Positions 37,656 to 46,150 of a stretch of 64,000 bases of DNA are shown one piece after another. A program made the position numbers and the translations under genes. Location: the NCBI GenBank assembly GCA_019565575.1, contig CP067379.1:1550001-1614000 (forward strand), read 5' to 3'. Every line of letters begins with the position of its first letter. The first letter of the stretch is position 1. Origin of the DNA: Flavobacterium covae. GTDB lineage: Bacteria > Bacteroidota > Bacteroidia > Flavobacteriales > Flavobacteriaceae. The notes beneath the pieces were generated by a model. It had not been told where the DNA came from and searched no databases. It saw only the letters and a list, made by a program, of their open reading frames with translations.

Positions 37656-38700
37656 ATGCAAACAGAAAAAAGAGATATAAGAGCATTAAGTAAAGAAGAA
37701 CTAAGAACTTTTTTTGTTTCTAATGGCGATAAAGCGTTTAGAGGGAATCAAGTTTATGAATGGTTGTGGCAAAAAAAAGCACACAAATTTGAAGATATGA
37801 CAAGCCTTTCGAAAGCTACTCGAGAAATGTTAGAACAAAACTTTATAATTCAGCATATAGAGGTAGATCAAATGCAAAGGAGTGAGGATGGAACTGTAAA
37901 AAATGCAGTTCGTTTGCATGACGGATTAGTGGTCGAATCAGTATTAATTCCTACAGAAACCCGGACAACAGCTTGTGTTTCTAGTCAAGTAGGATGTAGC
38001 TTAGATTGTAATTTTTGTGCAACAGCTCGTTTAAAGAGAATGCGCAACTTAGAACCTGGTGAAATTTATGATCAAGTAGCCGCTATAGACTCGGAAAGTC
38101 GTTTGTATTATAATCGTCCGTTATCAAATATTGTTTTTATGGGAATGGGAGAACCTTTAATGAACTATCCTAATGTCATGAAAGCAATTGATAAAATAAC
38201 ATCTCCAGAAGGGTTAGGTATGTCCCCTAAACGTATTACGGTTTCTACATCAGGAATTTCTAAAATGATAAAAAAGATGGCTGATGATCAAGTAAAATTT
38301 AAATTAGCTGTTTCTTTACATTCCGCTGTTGAAGAAATCAGAAATAAAATCATGCCTTTTACTAAAAATTTTCCTTTAACTGATTTGAGAGAAGCTCTAG
38401 AATATTGGTATAAAAAGACAAAGAGTAAAGTAACTTATGAATATGTTGTTTGGAAAGGGATTAATGACGACAAGCAATCAATAGAAGCCTTAGTTAAATT
38501 TTGCAAATACGTTCCTTGCAAAGTTAATTTAATAGAATATAACCCAATAGATGACGGTGTCTTTCAACAAGCTTCCAGAACAATCTATTAATCAATATAT
38601 AAAAGCTCTAGAAATGGTTGATGTAGTGGTAAAAGTGCGTAGGAGTAGAGGAAAAGATATAGATGCAGCATGCGGCCAACTAGCGAATAAAGAAATTTAA
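37656..38700 (+). CDS. rlmN: 23S rRNA (adenine-C2)-methyltransferase, frame broken once
   Basis: Radical SAM enzyme that methylates C2 of A2503 in 23S rRNA and A37 of some tRNAs. The 4Fe-4S cysteines are in CSLDCNFCATARL (C-x3-C-x2-C) and FMGMGEPLMNYPNV plus TVSTSGISKMI are the SAM-binding and mechanistic regions. The catalytic second Cys is downstream in GKDIDAACGQLANKEI, but only after a frame repair at 38572-38578 (CTTCCAG); one base removed gives GVFQQASEQSINQYIKALEM. About 347 residues, normal for RlmN. Confidence 0.95.
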
Positions 38701-38794
38701 AAAAGGAGACTGTCCAAAAAGTTCACAATCTTGTCATTCGACCAAAGGGAGAAATCACATAATGTTGATTTATTACTTTTAGGACAGCCTCTTT
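38701..38794 (+). repeat. MITE-like element with IS1182-type ends
   Basis: Ends AGGAGACTGTCCAAAAAGTT and, in reverse, AAGAGGCTGTCCTAAAAGT are imperfect inverted repeats that match the ends of the IS at 49606-51378. The 55-base core (TCATTCGACCAAAGGGAGAA) carries no gene. It lies directly after rlmN and before the convergent gldA, so it also serves as a terminator. Confidence 0.65.
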
Positions 38795-38799
38795 TGAAA

Positions 38800-39693
38800 T
38801 TACTTTGTTTTTTCTCTGAAAATGCTTTCTAAATTTTTATTTTTTTGGGAAAGTTGTAATGTTTTTAATCCATTAATTTGAGCAAAATCAAAAAGAACCG
38901 GTCGCATATCTTGCTCAGAATGAAAAGTTAATACCCAATGATTATCATTTTTAGTATAAGAACTAATATTAGGTATTTGAAGAAGTAGCGTTTCTTGGAT
39001 TTCTTTATCAAACTCAACTTCTATTACTTGTTCATTTGTTTCGGTTATTAAACGGTCAATTTGGTTGTCTGCCACAATTTTTCCATGATTAATAATAATA
39101 ACACGATCACAAATAGCTTCCACTTCTTGCATGATATGAGTAGATAGAAAAACTGTTTTGTCTTTTCCAATATTTTTAATTAAATCACGAATTTCAATGA
39201 TTTGATTAGGATCTAATCCTGTTGTTGGCTCATCTAAAATAAGGACTTCTGGATTGTGTAATAAAGCAGTTGCCAGCCCTACACGTTGTCTATATCCTTT
39301 AGAAAGTTGACTGATTTTTTTATGACTTTCAGGTTTTAATCCAGTAAGATTAATTACCTCCTCTACACGAGAACCACTTACATTATATATGTTAGCATTA
39401 AAACCCAAGTACTCACGAACATAAAGATCTAAATATAACGGATTGTGTTCCGGTAAATAGCCCACGGATTTTTGAACATCAAATGATTGAGTATCTACAT
39501 TAAACCCGTTTACTTTTGCAGAACCTTCGTCAGCGCATATATAAGTGGTTAAGATCTTCATTAAAGTAGATTTTCCAGCACCATTAGGACCTAAAAAACC
39601 AACAATTTCGCCCTTGTTTACTTTAAATGAAACAGTATCTAAGGCTTTTTGAGCACCATAATTTTTAGAAATATTTTGAACCTCTATAGACAT
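38800..39693 (-). CDS. gldA: Gliding-motility ABC transporter ATP-binding protein GldA
   Basis: ATPase subunit of the Gld ABC transporter. The 297-residue protein shows VGFLGPNGAGKSTLMKIL (Walker A), LSKGYRQRVGLATAL (signature), VLILDEPTTGLDP (Walker B) and LSTHIMQEVEAICD (H loop). The start MSIEVQNISKNYGAQKALD and the overall length match Flavobacterium GldA. The partner membrane genes gldF and gldG are not in this window, which is usual for gldA. No frame break. Downstream is the IS-end-like hairpin at 38701-38794. Confidence 0.85.
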   Translation of the reverse strand: MSIEVQNISKNYGAQKALDTVSFKVNKGEIVGFLGPNGAGKSTLMKILTTYICADEGSAKVNGFNVDTQSFDVQKSVGYLPEHNPLYLDLYVREYLGFNANIYNVSGSRVEEVINLTGLKPESHKKISQLSKGYRQRVGLATALLHNPEVLILDEPTTGLDPNQIIEIRDLIKNIGKDKTVFLSTHIMQEVEAICDRVIIINHGKIVADNQIDRLITETNEQVIEVEFDKEIQETLLLQIPNISSYTKNDNHWVLTFHSEQDMRPVLFDFAQINGLKTLQLSQKNKNLESIFREKTK

Positions 39694-39797
39694 AAATCTA
39701 AGTATTTACAGCAAAAATAAGAAAAACACTTAAAAACACTTAAATAGTTTTCTGTTTTAAAAAAAAATACTAATTTAGCCAAACGCAAAAAAAACGT

Positions 39798-39875
39798 ATG
39801 AACCATTTGGTAACATTATACAACAATTCTTTTTATTACTTCTTTTGGAAAGGAGAGGGATTGTTATGGTGTTAA
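39798..39875 (+). CDS. Aromatic-rich leader peptide of the pheA operon
   Basis: A 25-codon frame, ATG 39798 to TAA 39873-39875. Eight of 25 residues are aromatic, including the run SFYYFFW at residues 11-17, and another Trp near the end. It is followed 31 bases later by a terminator hairpin (39907-39930), and its own distal codons (GGGATTGT, 39857-39864) can pair with the first half of that terminator (ACAATCCC, 39904-39911). This is the architecture of ribosome-stalling attenuation sensing Phe and Tyr (and possibly Trp) tRNA charging, upstream of the prephenate dehydratase and DAHP synthase genes it would control. Confidence 0.8.
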   Translation: MNHLVTLYNNSFYYFFWKGEGLLWC

Positions 39876-39911
39876 CTGAATAAGTTTAGATTTACAATAC
39901 TATACAATCCC
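39857..39911 (+). promoter_or_regulatory. Candidate antiterminator pairing
   Basis: GGGATTGT at 39857-39864 is an exact reverse complement of ACAATCCC at 39904-39911. The second arm includes the first bases of the terminator stem, so the two structures exclude each other. Stalling at the aromatic codons would leave the first arm free; translation to the stop would cover it. Confidence 0.7.
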
Positions 39912-39938
39912 GAAGTAGCAACTTCGGGATTTTTTTTA
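39907..39938 (+). terminator. Attenuator terminator of the pheA operon
   Basis: ATCCCGAAGT and ACTTCGGGAT pair perfectly over 10 bp with a four-base loop, followed by eight T, only 20 bases upstream of the pheA start. Its position between leader peptide and structural gene means it must be bypassed for pheA to be expressed. Confidence 0.88.
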
Positions 39939-39958
39939 TTAAATTTTTATCAAAAGAT

Positions 39959-40833
39959 ATGAAAGTTACAGTCGCTATTCAAGGTATAAGAGGATCGTTT
40001 CACCAACAAGTTGCGCAGAATTATTTTGGAGAAAATATTGAAATAGTTGAGTGTAAAACTTTTAAAGAAGTAACAAAACGACTAAAAAAAGGAATGGTAG
40101 ATTATGGCGTGATGGCTATAGAAAATTCAATAGCAGGGAGTTTAATTCCTAATTATGCTTTGATAGATGAAAATCAACTAAACGTGTTAGGTGAGTACTT
40201 TTTAAAAATAAGTCTTAATCTAATGACACTTTCTGGTCAAAAAATAGAAGATATAAAAGAGGTACATTCACATCCTATTGCTTTATTACAATGTGCTAAA
40301 TTTTTAGAAAAGAATAAACATATTAAAGTGATTGAAAGCTCAGATACAGCTATTGCAGCAAAAAGAATAAGTGAAGAAAAACTAAAAGGAATAGCTGCTT
40401 TAGCGGGACCAATAGCCTCTGAAGTATATGGATTAGAAATTTTAGCTAAAGAAATACAATCAGTGGAAAGTAGTATTACTCGTTTTATGATTTTAAGAAA
40501 AATTAAAACCGATATAAAAAAAGATAAGGTAAATAAAGCTTCTGTTAAATTTGAATTAGACAATACACCAGGAGGTTTAGCAACTGTTTTGAATGTGATG
40601 AACAATTGTAAATTAAATTTAACAAAAATTCAATCAATGCCAATTATAGAAAAACCCTTTCAGTATTCTTTTTTGTAGATGTAGTTTTTGAAAAATACAA
40701 TGATTTTGAAAAAGCCAAAAATATTTTAGAATTAATGACAACACATTTTAAACTTTTGGGAGAGTATGAATCAGGATACATGCCTTTGAATGAAAACACA
40801 TATAATCATGATTTAATTTTAATGAACATATAA
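39959..40833 (+). CDS. pheA: Prephenate dehydratase, frame broken once
   Basis: Converts prephenate to phenylpyruvate for Phe synthesis. The 280-plus-residue protein has a periplasmic-binding-like catalytic domain (VAIQGIRGSFHQQVAQNYF, YGVMAIENSIAGSLIPNY, ESSDTAIAAK) and a C-terminal ACT regulatory domain (VKFELDNTPGGLATVLNVMN, LNLTKIQSMPI). The frame breaks at about 40666-40671 where six T stand where seven are needed; repair gives FQYSFFVDVVFEKYNDFEKA and the real end at 40833. The stop overlaps the ATG of the DAHP synthase gene (TAATG). No aminotransferase or prephenate dehydrogenase gene lies between. Confidence 0.93.
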
Positions 40834-41916
40834 TGGAAATAAAAAAAGAAAATAGAAAATGGTTAGATGATCTAAAATTAAATCATCCCCTTGTAATTGC
40901 AGGCCCTTGCAGTGCTGAAACAGAAGAACAGGTTTTGGCTGTAGCTCACCAATTAAAAAATAGTGATGTAAGTATTTTTAGAGCAGGTATATGGAAACCT
41001 CGCACTAGACCAGGAGGGTTTGAAGGAGTAGGAGAAATAGGGTTAAAATGGTTAAAAAGAGCTAAAGAAGAAACTGGAATGCTGATTGCAACTGGAAGTA
41101 GCAACTGCTCAACATGTAAAATTAGCATTAGAATATGATGTAGACCTTCTTTGGATAGGAGCTCGTACAACCGTTAACCCGTTTGCGGTTCAAGAAATAG
41201 CAGATGCACTACAAAATACAGATAAAATGGTGTTGCTTAAAAACCCAGTTAATCCAGATTTATCACTTTGGATAGGTGGTTTAGAAAGATTATATCAAGC
41301 AGGTATAAAAAAAATAGGCGTTATTCATAGAGGTTTTTCTACTTATGAAAAAACGAAATACCGTAATAATCCAGAGTGGCAAATAGCAATTGATTTACAA
41401 AACAAATTTCCAGAACTAGTTATTATTTGTGATCCATCTCATATTACAGGAAAACGAGATATGATTCAAGATGTTTCACAGCAAGCTCTTGATATGAATT
41501 TTGACGGGTTAATGATAGAAACACATTGTAATCCTGATCAGGCATGGAGCGATGCACCACAACAAGTAACACCCCTAACTTTAAAACAGATGTTTGTTGA
41601 TTTAAGAGTTCGTAAAATAGATGAAAATTCAGATGATTATCATAAACGTATTTCTAAGTTTAGAGCGCAAATTGATGATTTTGATGAAAAATTATTAGAA
41701 ATTTTAAGTAAACGCATGAAAATAGTAGATCAAATAGGGTTGCTTAAAAAAGAAAAAAATGTAGCCATATTACAAAACAATCGTTGGAATGAAATTCTTG
41801 AAAAAATAATTTCAGAAGGAGAAGAAAAAGGACTAAGTGAAGAATTTGTATTAAAAATATTCAAATCAATTCACCAAGAAAGTATTGCCCATCAAGAGAA
41901 AGTGTATAAATCTTAA
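40833..41916 (+). CDS. Bifunctional DAHP synthase/chorismate mutase (type II), frame broken once
   Basis: Catalyses the first step of the shikimate pathway (PEP plus erythrose 4-phosphate) and the chorismate-to-prephenate step. The DAHP synthase domain shows VIAGPCSAETEEQVL, FRAGIWKPRTRPGGFEGVG, WIGARTTVNPFAVQEIAD, IGVIHRGFSTYEK, IICDPSHITGKRD and MIETHCNPDQAWSDAPQQVT. The C-terminal chorismate mutase domain is ISKFRAQIDDFDEKLLEILS with KRMKIVDQIGLLKKEKNVAI. The frame is lost at 41092-41098 (CTGGAAG); removing one G gives MLIATEVATAQHVKLALEYD. About 360 residues. Confidence 0.94.
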
Positions 41917-41959
41917 CATATTACAATAAGGATTCATGATTTTTGATTTTTGATTTGCC

Positions 41960-41967
41960 TACATTTG
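41960..41967 (+). promoter_or_regulatory. Candidate -7 box before rsgA
   Basis: TACATTTG fits TAnnTTTG, 47 bases before rsgA; it suggests an internal promoter so rsgA need not depend on the attenuator. Confidence 0.45.
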
Positions 41968-42014
41968 TATCCGTTTTTAAATCTAAAATCATTAATCCTC
42001 AATCGTTAATCTAA

Positions 42015-42977
42015 ATGACAGGAATTGTTTATAAATCTACTGGAAGTTGGTATACGGTAAAAACCGGAGAAAATCAATTTTTAGAATGCCGTATAAAAGG
42101 GAAATTTCGGATAAAAGGAATTAAAAGTACCAATCCTATAGCAGTAGGAGATATTGTAGATTATGAATTAGATACCTCTGCTGATCAAACGGTTGGAGTT
42201 ATAACAAAGATTCATGATAGAAAAAATTATATTGTTCGTAAGTCTGTAAATCTTTCTAAGCAAACCCATATTATTGCATCCAATATAGATGTCGTATTTT
42301 TATTAGTTACCATTAATAATCCCGTAACAACAACCAGTTTTATTGATCGGTTTCTAGTAACAGCAGAAGCTTATGGAATTGAAGCCGTTTTGGTATTTAA
42401 TAAGATAGATACCTATGATGATAAAACCCTTGATGATCAATTGTATCTTCAATATATATATGCTAATATTGGCTATCAATGCTTACGCGTTTCTGCTAAA
42501 CAAAATAAAGGAATAGAAGATTTAAAAGTATTAATGAAAGATAGAGTTTCTATGTTTTCAGGACATTCAGGAGTAGGTAAATCAACGTTAGTAAATGCTT
42601 TAGAACCTACATTAAATCTAAAAACAAAAGAAATTTCGGAGCAACATCAACAGGGACAACATACCACTACTTTTGCTGAAATGTTTGATTTAGAGTTTGG
42701 AGCTAAAATTATAGATACACCTGGTATTCGAGGCTTTGGGGTAGTAGACATGGAAAAACAAGAAATAGGAGATTACTTCCCTGAATTTTTTGCTCTAAAA
42801 GAGCAGTGTAAATTTAATAATTGTTTGCATAAAGAAGAACCCCATTGTGCTGTAAAAGAAGCTTTAGATGCTGATGAAATAGCTTGGTCAAGATATAATT
42901 CATATTTGCAAATATTAGAGGGAGATGATGAAACATATAGAAATGATATTTATAAAAATAATGAGGAATTATACTAG
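42015..42977 (+). CDS. rsgA: Ribosome small-subunit biogenesis GTPase RsgA
   Basis: Circularly permuted GTPase that helps 30S subunit maturation. An N-terminal OB fold (TGIVYKSTGSWYTVKTGENQ, AVGDIVDYE) is followed by the permuted G domain: VFNKIDTYDD (G4, before G1), VSAKQNKGIE (G5), FSGHSGVGKSTLVNAL (G1), GQHTTTF (G2) and IIDTPGIRGFG (G3). The C-terminal zinc finger is CKFNNCLHKEEPHCAVK. A 320-residue intact protein; no frame break. Confidence 0.95.
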   Translation: MTGIVYKSTGSWYTVKTGENQFLECRIKGKFRIKGIKSTNPIAVGDIVDYELDTSADQTVGVITKIHDRKNYIVRKSVNLSKQTHIIASNIDVVFLLVTINNPVTTTSFIDRFLVTAEAYGIEAVLVFNKIDTYDDKTLDDQLYLQYIYANIGYQCLRVSAKQNKGIEDLKVLMKDRVSMFSGHSGVGKSTLVNALEPTLNLKTKEISEQHQQGQHTTTFAEMFDLEFGAKIIDTPGIRGFGVVDMEKQEIGDYFPEFFALKEQCKFNNCLHKEEPHCAVKEALDADEIAWSRYNSYLQILEGDDETYRNDIYKNNEELY

Positions 42978-43088
42978 ATAATAAATACTCCCCTTTAGGG
43001 GTATGCCTTACAAATAATAGAATCTATCAAAATACAAGTAAATATTTTTTTTAACCGAAAGAATTATTAATAAACAATACAGTTGATA

Positions 43089-43096
43089 GTACATTT
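43089..43096 (+). promoter_or_regulatory. Candidate -7 box of dtd
   Basis: TACATTTG, fitting TAnnTTTG, 47 bases before the dtd start. Confidence 0.45.
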
Positions 43097-43142
43097 GTTA
43101 GGAAATAAAGAATCTGTAAACGATATTTTATTTAAAACATAC

Positions 43143-43594
43143 ATGAAAGTTGTAATTCAGCGTGTTTCAGAAGCCTCTGTAACCATAGAAAACGAAATTG
43201 TTGCAAAAATTAAGCAAGGACTTTTAATATTAGTTGAATTCAAGATTTAGATAATCAAGAAGACTCCATCTGGTTAAGTTCAAAAATTGTAAACCTCCGA
43301 ATTTTTGATGATGAGGAAGGTATTATGAATTGTTCTATTAAAGACATTAATGGAGAAATAATTGTAGTAAGCCAATTTACATTATATGCTCAAACCAAAA
43401 AAGGAAATAGACCTAGTTATATAAAAGCTTCAAAACCAGATGTGGCCATTCCTCTCTACGAATCATTCGTTAAACAAATTGAAACGGATCTAGGAAAACC
43501 AATTCAAACAGGAAGATTCGGAGCAGATATGAAAGTTAGCTTAGTAAATGATGGTCCTGTAACCATACTAATAGACACAAAAAATAAAGAATGA
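43143..43594 (+). CDS. dtd: D-aminoacyl-tRNA deacylase, frame broken once
   Basis: Removes D-amino acids (and glycine from mischarged tRNA-Ala) from tRNA. The start MKVVIQRVSEASVTIENEIV and the conserved motifs SQFTLYAQTKKGNRPSYIKA and TGRFGADMKVSLVNDGPVTI are diagnostic. The frame is lost at about 43239-43245: GTTGAATTC lacks one G, and GTTGGAATTC restores LILVGIQDLDNQEDSIWLS. This is a rare break in this window that is not in an A/T run nor at CTGGAAG. About 150 residues, normal for Dtd. Confidence 0.93.
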
Positions 43595-43706
43595 TTAATA
43601 AAAAATTAAAAGAAATAATAAAAGGTTTTATAGATGTTTATAATTAAAATAAATACTTGTCTTAAAACCATGTTATGTTTTTCTTTAAAACTTAAAAAAT
43701 GTAATT

Positions 43707-44033
43707 ATGAATATAAAAAACGCTCAGGAAGAAGTAGATAATTGGATTAAAAATCACGGTGTACGTTATTTTAACGAATTAACGAATATGGCTCAGCTTA
43801 CAGAAGAGGTAGGAGAAGTAGCCAGAATTATAGCGCGTAGATATGGAGAGCAGTCAGAAAAAGAAAGTGATAAAAATAAAGACTTAGGTGAAGAATTAGC
43901 AGATGTTGTATTTGTTGTTTTATGTTTAGCTAACCAAACAGGGGTTGATTTGCAAACCGCTTTTGATAAAAAAATGGATCTAAAAACAAAACGAGATCAC
44001 GATCGTCACCATAATAACGAAAAATTGAAATAG
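43707..44033 (+). CDS. MazG-like nucleotide pyrophosphohydrolase
   Basis: A 108-residue house-cleaning enzyme that hydrolyses non-canonical or excess NTPs. The Mg-binding helices are intact: LTEEVGEVARIIARRYGEQ (E-x-x-E) and LGEELADVVFVVLCLANQTG (E-x-x-D). Single-domain MazG-like proteins of this length are common beside dtd in Flavobacteria. Intact frame. Confidence 0.88.
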   Translation: MNIKNAQEEVDNWIKNHGVRYFNELTNMAQLTEEVGEVARIIARRYGEQSEKESDKNKDLGEELADVVFVVLCLANQTGVDLQTAFDKKMDLKTKRDHDRHHNNEKLK

Positions 44034-44177
44034 TATAAGCTTTAATTTGTTCTAATACTTTATAGCTTATATGTACACAAAGATTTTCGAATCAAGAAGA
44101 ACTGTTAAGAAAGTTATACAAGAAAGATAATAGATCTACATTTTACCATCTGAATACTAAGAATAAAGATTTGAACA

Positions 44178-45405
44178 GTGGAAATAAAACTTCAAAAATC
44201 AGTTGTAAATAATGAACAACAGCCCATTAAAATAACAGGTAGCAAATCAGAAACCAATAGGTTATTACTATTACAAGCTCTGTATCCAAATATTGCAGTA
44301 GAAAATATTTCTAATTCAGACGATTCAGACGTAATGCAAAAAGCTTTAAACGGTTCTTTTGAGGGAGTGGTAGACGTGCATCATGCTGGAACAGCTATGC
44401 GTTTTTTAACTGCCTTTTTTGCCATTCAAGAAGGAAAAGAAATAATACTAACGGGGTCTTCTCGTATGAAAGAGCGACCTATTAAAATTTTAGTAGAAGC
44501 GTTACAACAACTAGATGTTGAAATTTCATATTTAGAAAACGAAGGTTTTCCGCCTATTAAAATTAAAGGAAAAAAATAACCCAAAATAAAGTAATATTGC
44601 CCGCCCATGTAAGCAGTCAGTATATATCTGCATTGCTCTTAATTGCTCCAACATTAGAGAAAGGATTAGAGCTAACGTTAGAAGGACAGATTACTTCTAT
44701 TCCGTATATACAAATGACTTTATCATTGTTAAACGAAATGGGAGTTCAAACATCTTTTGAAGAAAATAATATTAAAGTCAATCCGAAATCCGAAATCCAA
44801 AATCCAAAATTTACAGTTGAGTCTGATTGGAGTTCTGCATCTTATTGGTATTCTATTGTAGCACTTTCGGAATTAGGTACACAATTAACACTTTGTAGTT
44901 ACAAAAAAAATAGCTTACAAGGAGATGCCGTTCTAGCAGAAATTTATCAGTATTTTGGTGTCGAAACTATTTTTAAAAGCAATACAATAATATTAAAAAA
45001 AGAACACTTCATTCAGAATTTATAACTTATAACCTGAATACTTGCCCAGATATAGCCCAAACAATTGCAGTAACTTGTTTGGGACTTAGAATAGGATGTG
45101 ATTTACATGGTTTACATACTCTAAAGATTAAAGAAACAGACCGTTTAGAAGCCTTGAAATTAGAGTTAACTAAACTAGGAGCTGAAGTAATGGTTACTGC
45201 CGAATCGTTACATTTAAAACCTTCTATGTTTATTAATCAAAATATCACCATAAAAACTTATCAAGATCACAGAATGGCAATGGCTTTTGCCCCGCTTGCA
45301 CTTCAAGTACCTATTACAATAGAAAATGCTGAGGTAGTGAGTAAATCATATCCTGATTTTTGGAATGATCTTAAAAAAATGGGTTTTCTTTATACTAACG
45401 TTTGA
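44178..45405 (+). CDS. aroA: 3-phosphoshikimate 1-carboxyvinyltransferase, frame broken twice
   Basis: Makes EPSP in the shikimate pathway. Starts at GTG 44178. Motifs: ITGSKSETNRLLLLQAL, HHAGTAMRFLTAF, RPIKILVEAL, VSSQYISALLLIAP, VESDWSSASYWYSI, CLGLRIGCDLHGLHTLKIKE and ETDRLEALKLELTKLGAEV. Break one is at 44569-44575 (seven A where eight needed), restoring KGKKITQNKVILPAHV; break two at about 44994-45001 (again seven for eight), restoring the path to YNLNTCPDIAQT. A segment reading NPKSEIQNPKFT is encoded by a short repeat (44780-44812) and looks inserted. About 407 residues. It ends 11 bases inside the convergent response-regulator gene. Confidence 0.93.
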
Positions 45406-46144
45406 TAATTTCTATAGCTCTTAAAATGGTTTGTATTTTATCTGCGGCAATAGGTAAATGTAAACCATTTTGAATCTCAATACTTCCACCGTCTGATTTG
45501 TTATATGATTTTATATAATTCGTGTTTAGAATAAATGATTTGTGAATACGAATAAAATTTTTTTGCTCACAAATAATGTCTTCAAAGTTTTTGAGGTTTC
45601 GGCTTACAAGTAATTTATCATTATTGGTAAAAGATATTTCGGAATAAGCACCTTCTCCTTTTATAAATAAAATATCATTAATTTCAATAAAAACTAGACT
45701 ATTACCCGATGGAACCGCAATTTTTCTAAAAGTATCTTCTTTTAAGTTTTCTTTCAGAATTTGATAGTTATTAATTTTTTCTTTCTCTTTAGAAAAACGA
45801 GTTGTAGCATCTACCAATTCTTTTGGATTTATGGGTTTAAGAAGATAATCTATGGCCGAAAATTTAAAAGCTTGTATAGCATATTCTTGATAGGCTGTAG
45901 TAAAAATAATTTTAAAATTTATTTCATTTTCATCAAAAAAATCCAATAATTCAAGACCACTATGTCCAGGCATTTCTATATCTAAAAAAATTAAATCAGG
46001 TTTGTTTTTCCGAATAGACTTTACACCTTCAGGCAAGTTCTCACATTCAGCTATAATATTTATTTCAGGACAATATTCCTTGAGCAAAATCGACAGATTT
46101 AATCGAGCTCTCTTTTCATCATCTATAATAATTGCATTAATCAT
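45395..46144 (-). CDS. LytTR-family response regulator
   Basis: A 249-residue regulator with receiver domain (AIIIDDEKRARLNLSILL, phosphoacceptor Asp55 in LIFLDIEMPGHSG, TTAYQEYAIQAFKFSAIDYL, KPINPKEL) and a C-terminal LytTR DNA-binding domain (FIEINDILFIKGEGAYSEIS, IRIHKSFILNTNYIKSYNKS). Intact. Its start lies six bases after the end of the upstream sensor gene on the minus strand, so the two form one operon. Confidence 0.92.
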   Translation of the reverse strand: MINAIIIDDEKRARLNLSILLKEYCPEINIIAECENLPEGVKSIRKNKPDLIFLDIEMPGHSGLELLDFFDENEINFKIIFTTAYQEYAIQAFKFSAIDYLLKPINPKELVDATTRFSKEKEKINNYQILKENLKEDTFRKIAVPSGNSLVFIEINDILFIKGEGAYSEISFTNNDKLLVSRNLKNFEDIICEQKNFIRIHKSFILNTNYIKSYNKSDGGSIEIQNGLHLPIAADKIQTILRAIEIIKR

Positions 46145-46150
46145 AATTTT

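Noticed and set aside
42985..43000. Terminator hairpin after rsgA (CTCCCCTTTAGGGGTA)
   Set aside because: The stem is only about five to six bases and no T run follows.
43707..44033. MazG as part of a toxin-antitoxin system
   Set aside because: It is a single-domain MazG-like pyrophosphohydrolase beside dtd and aroA with no toxin gene; housekeeping is more likely.
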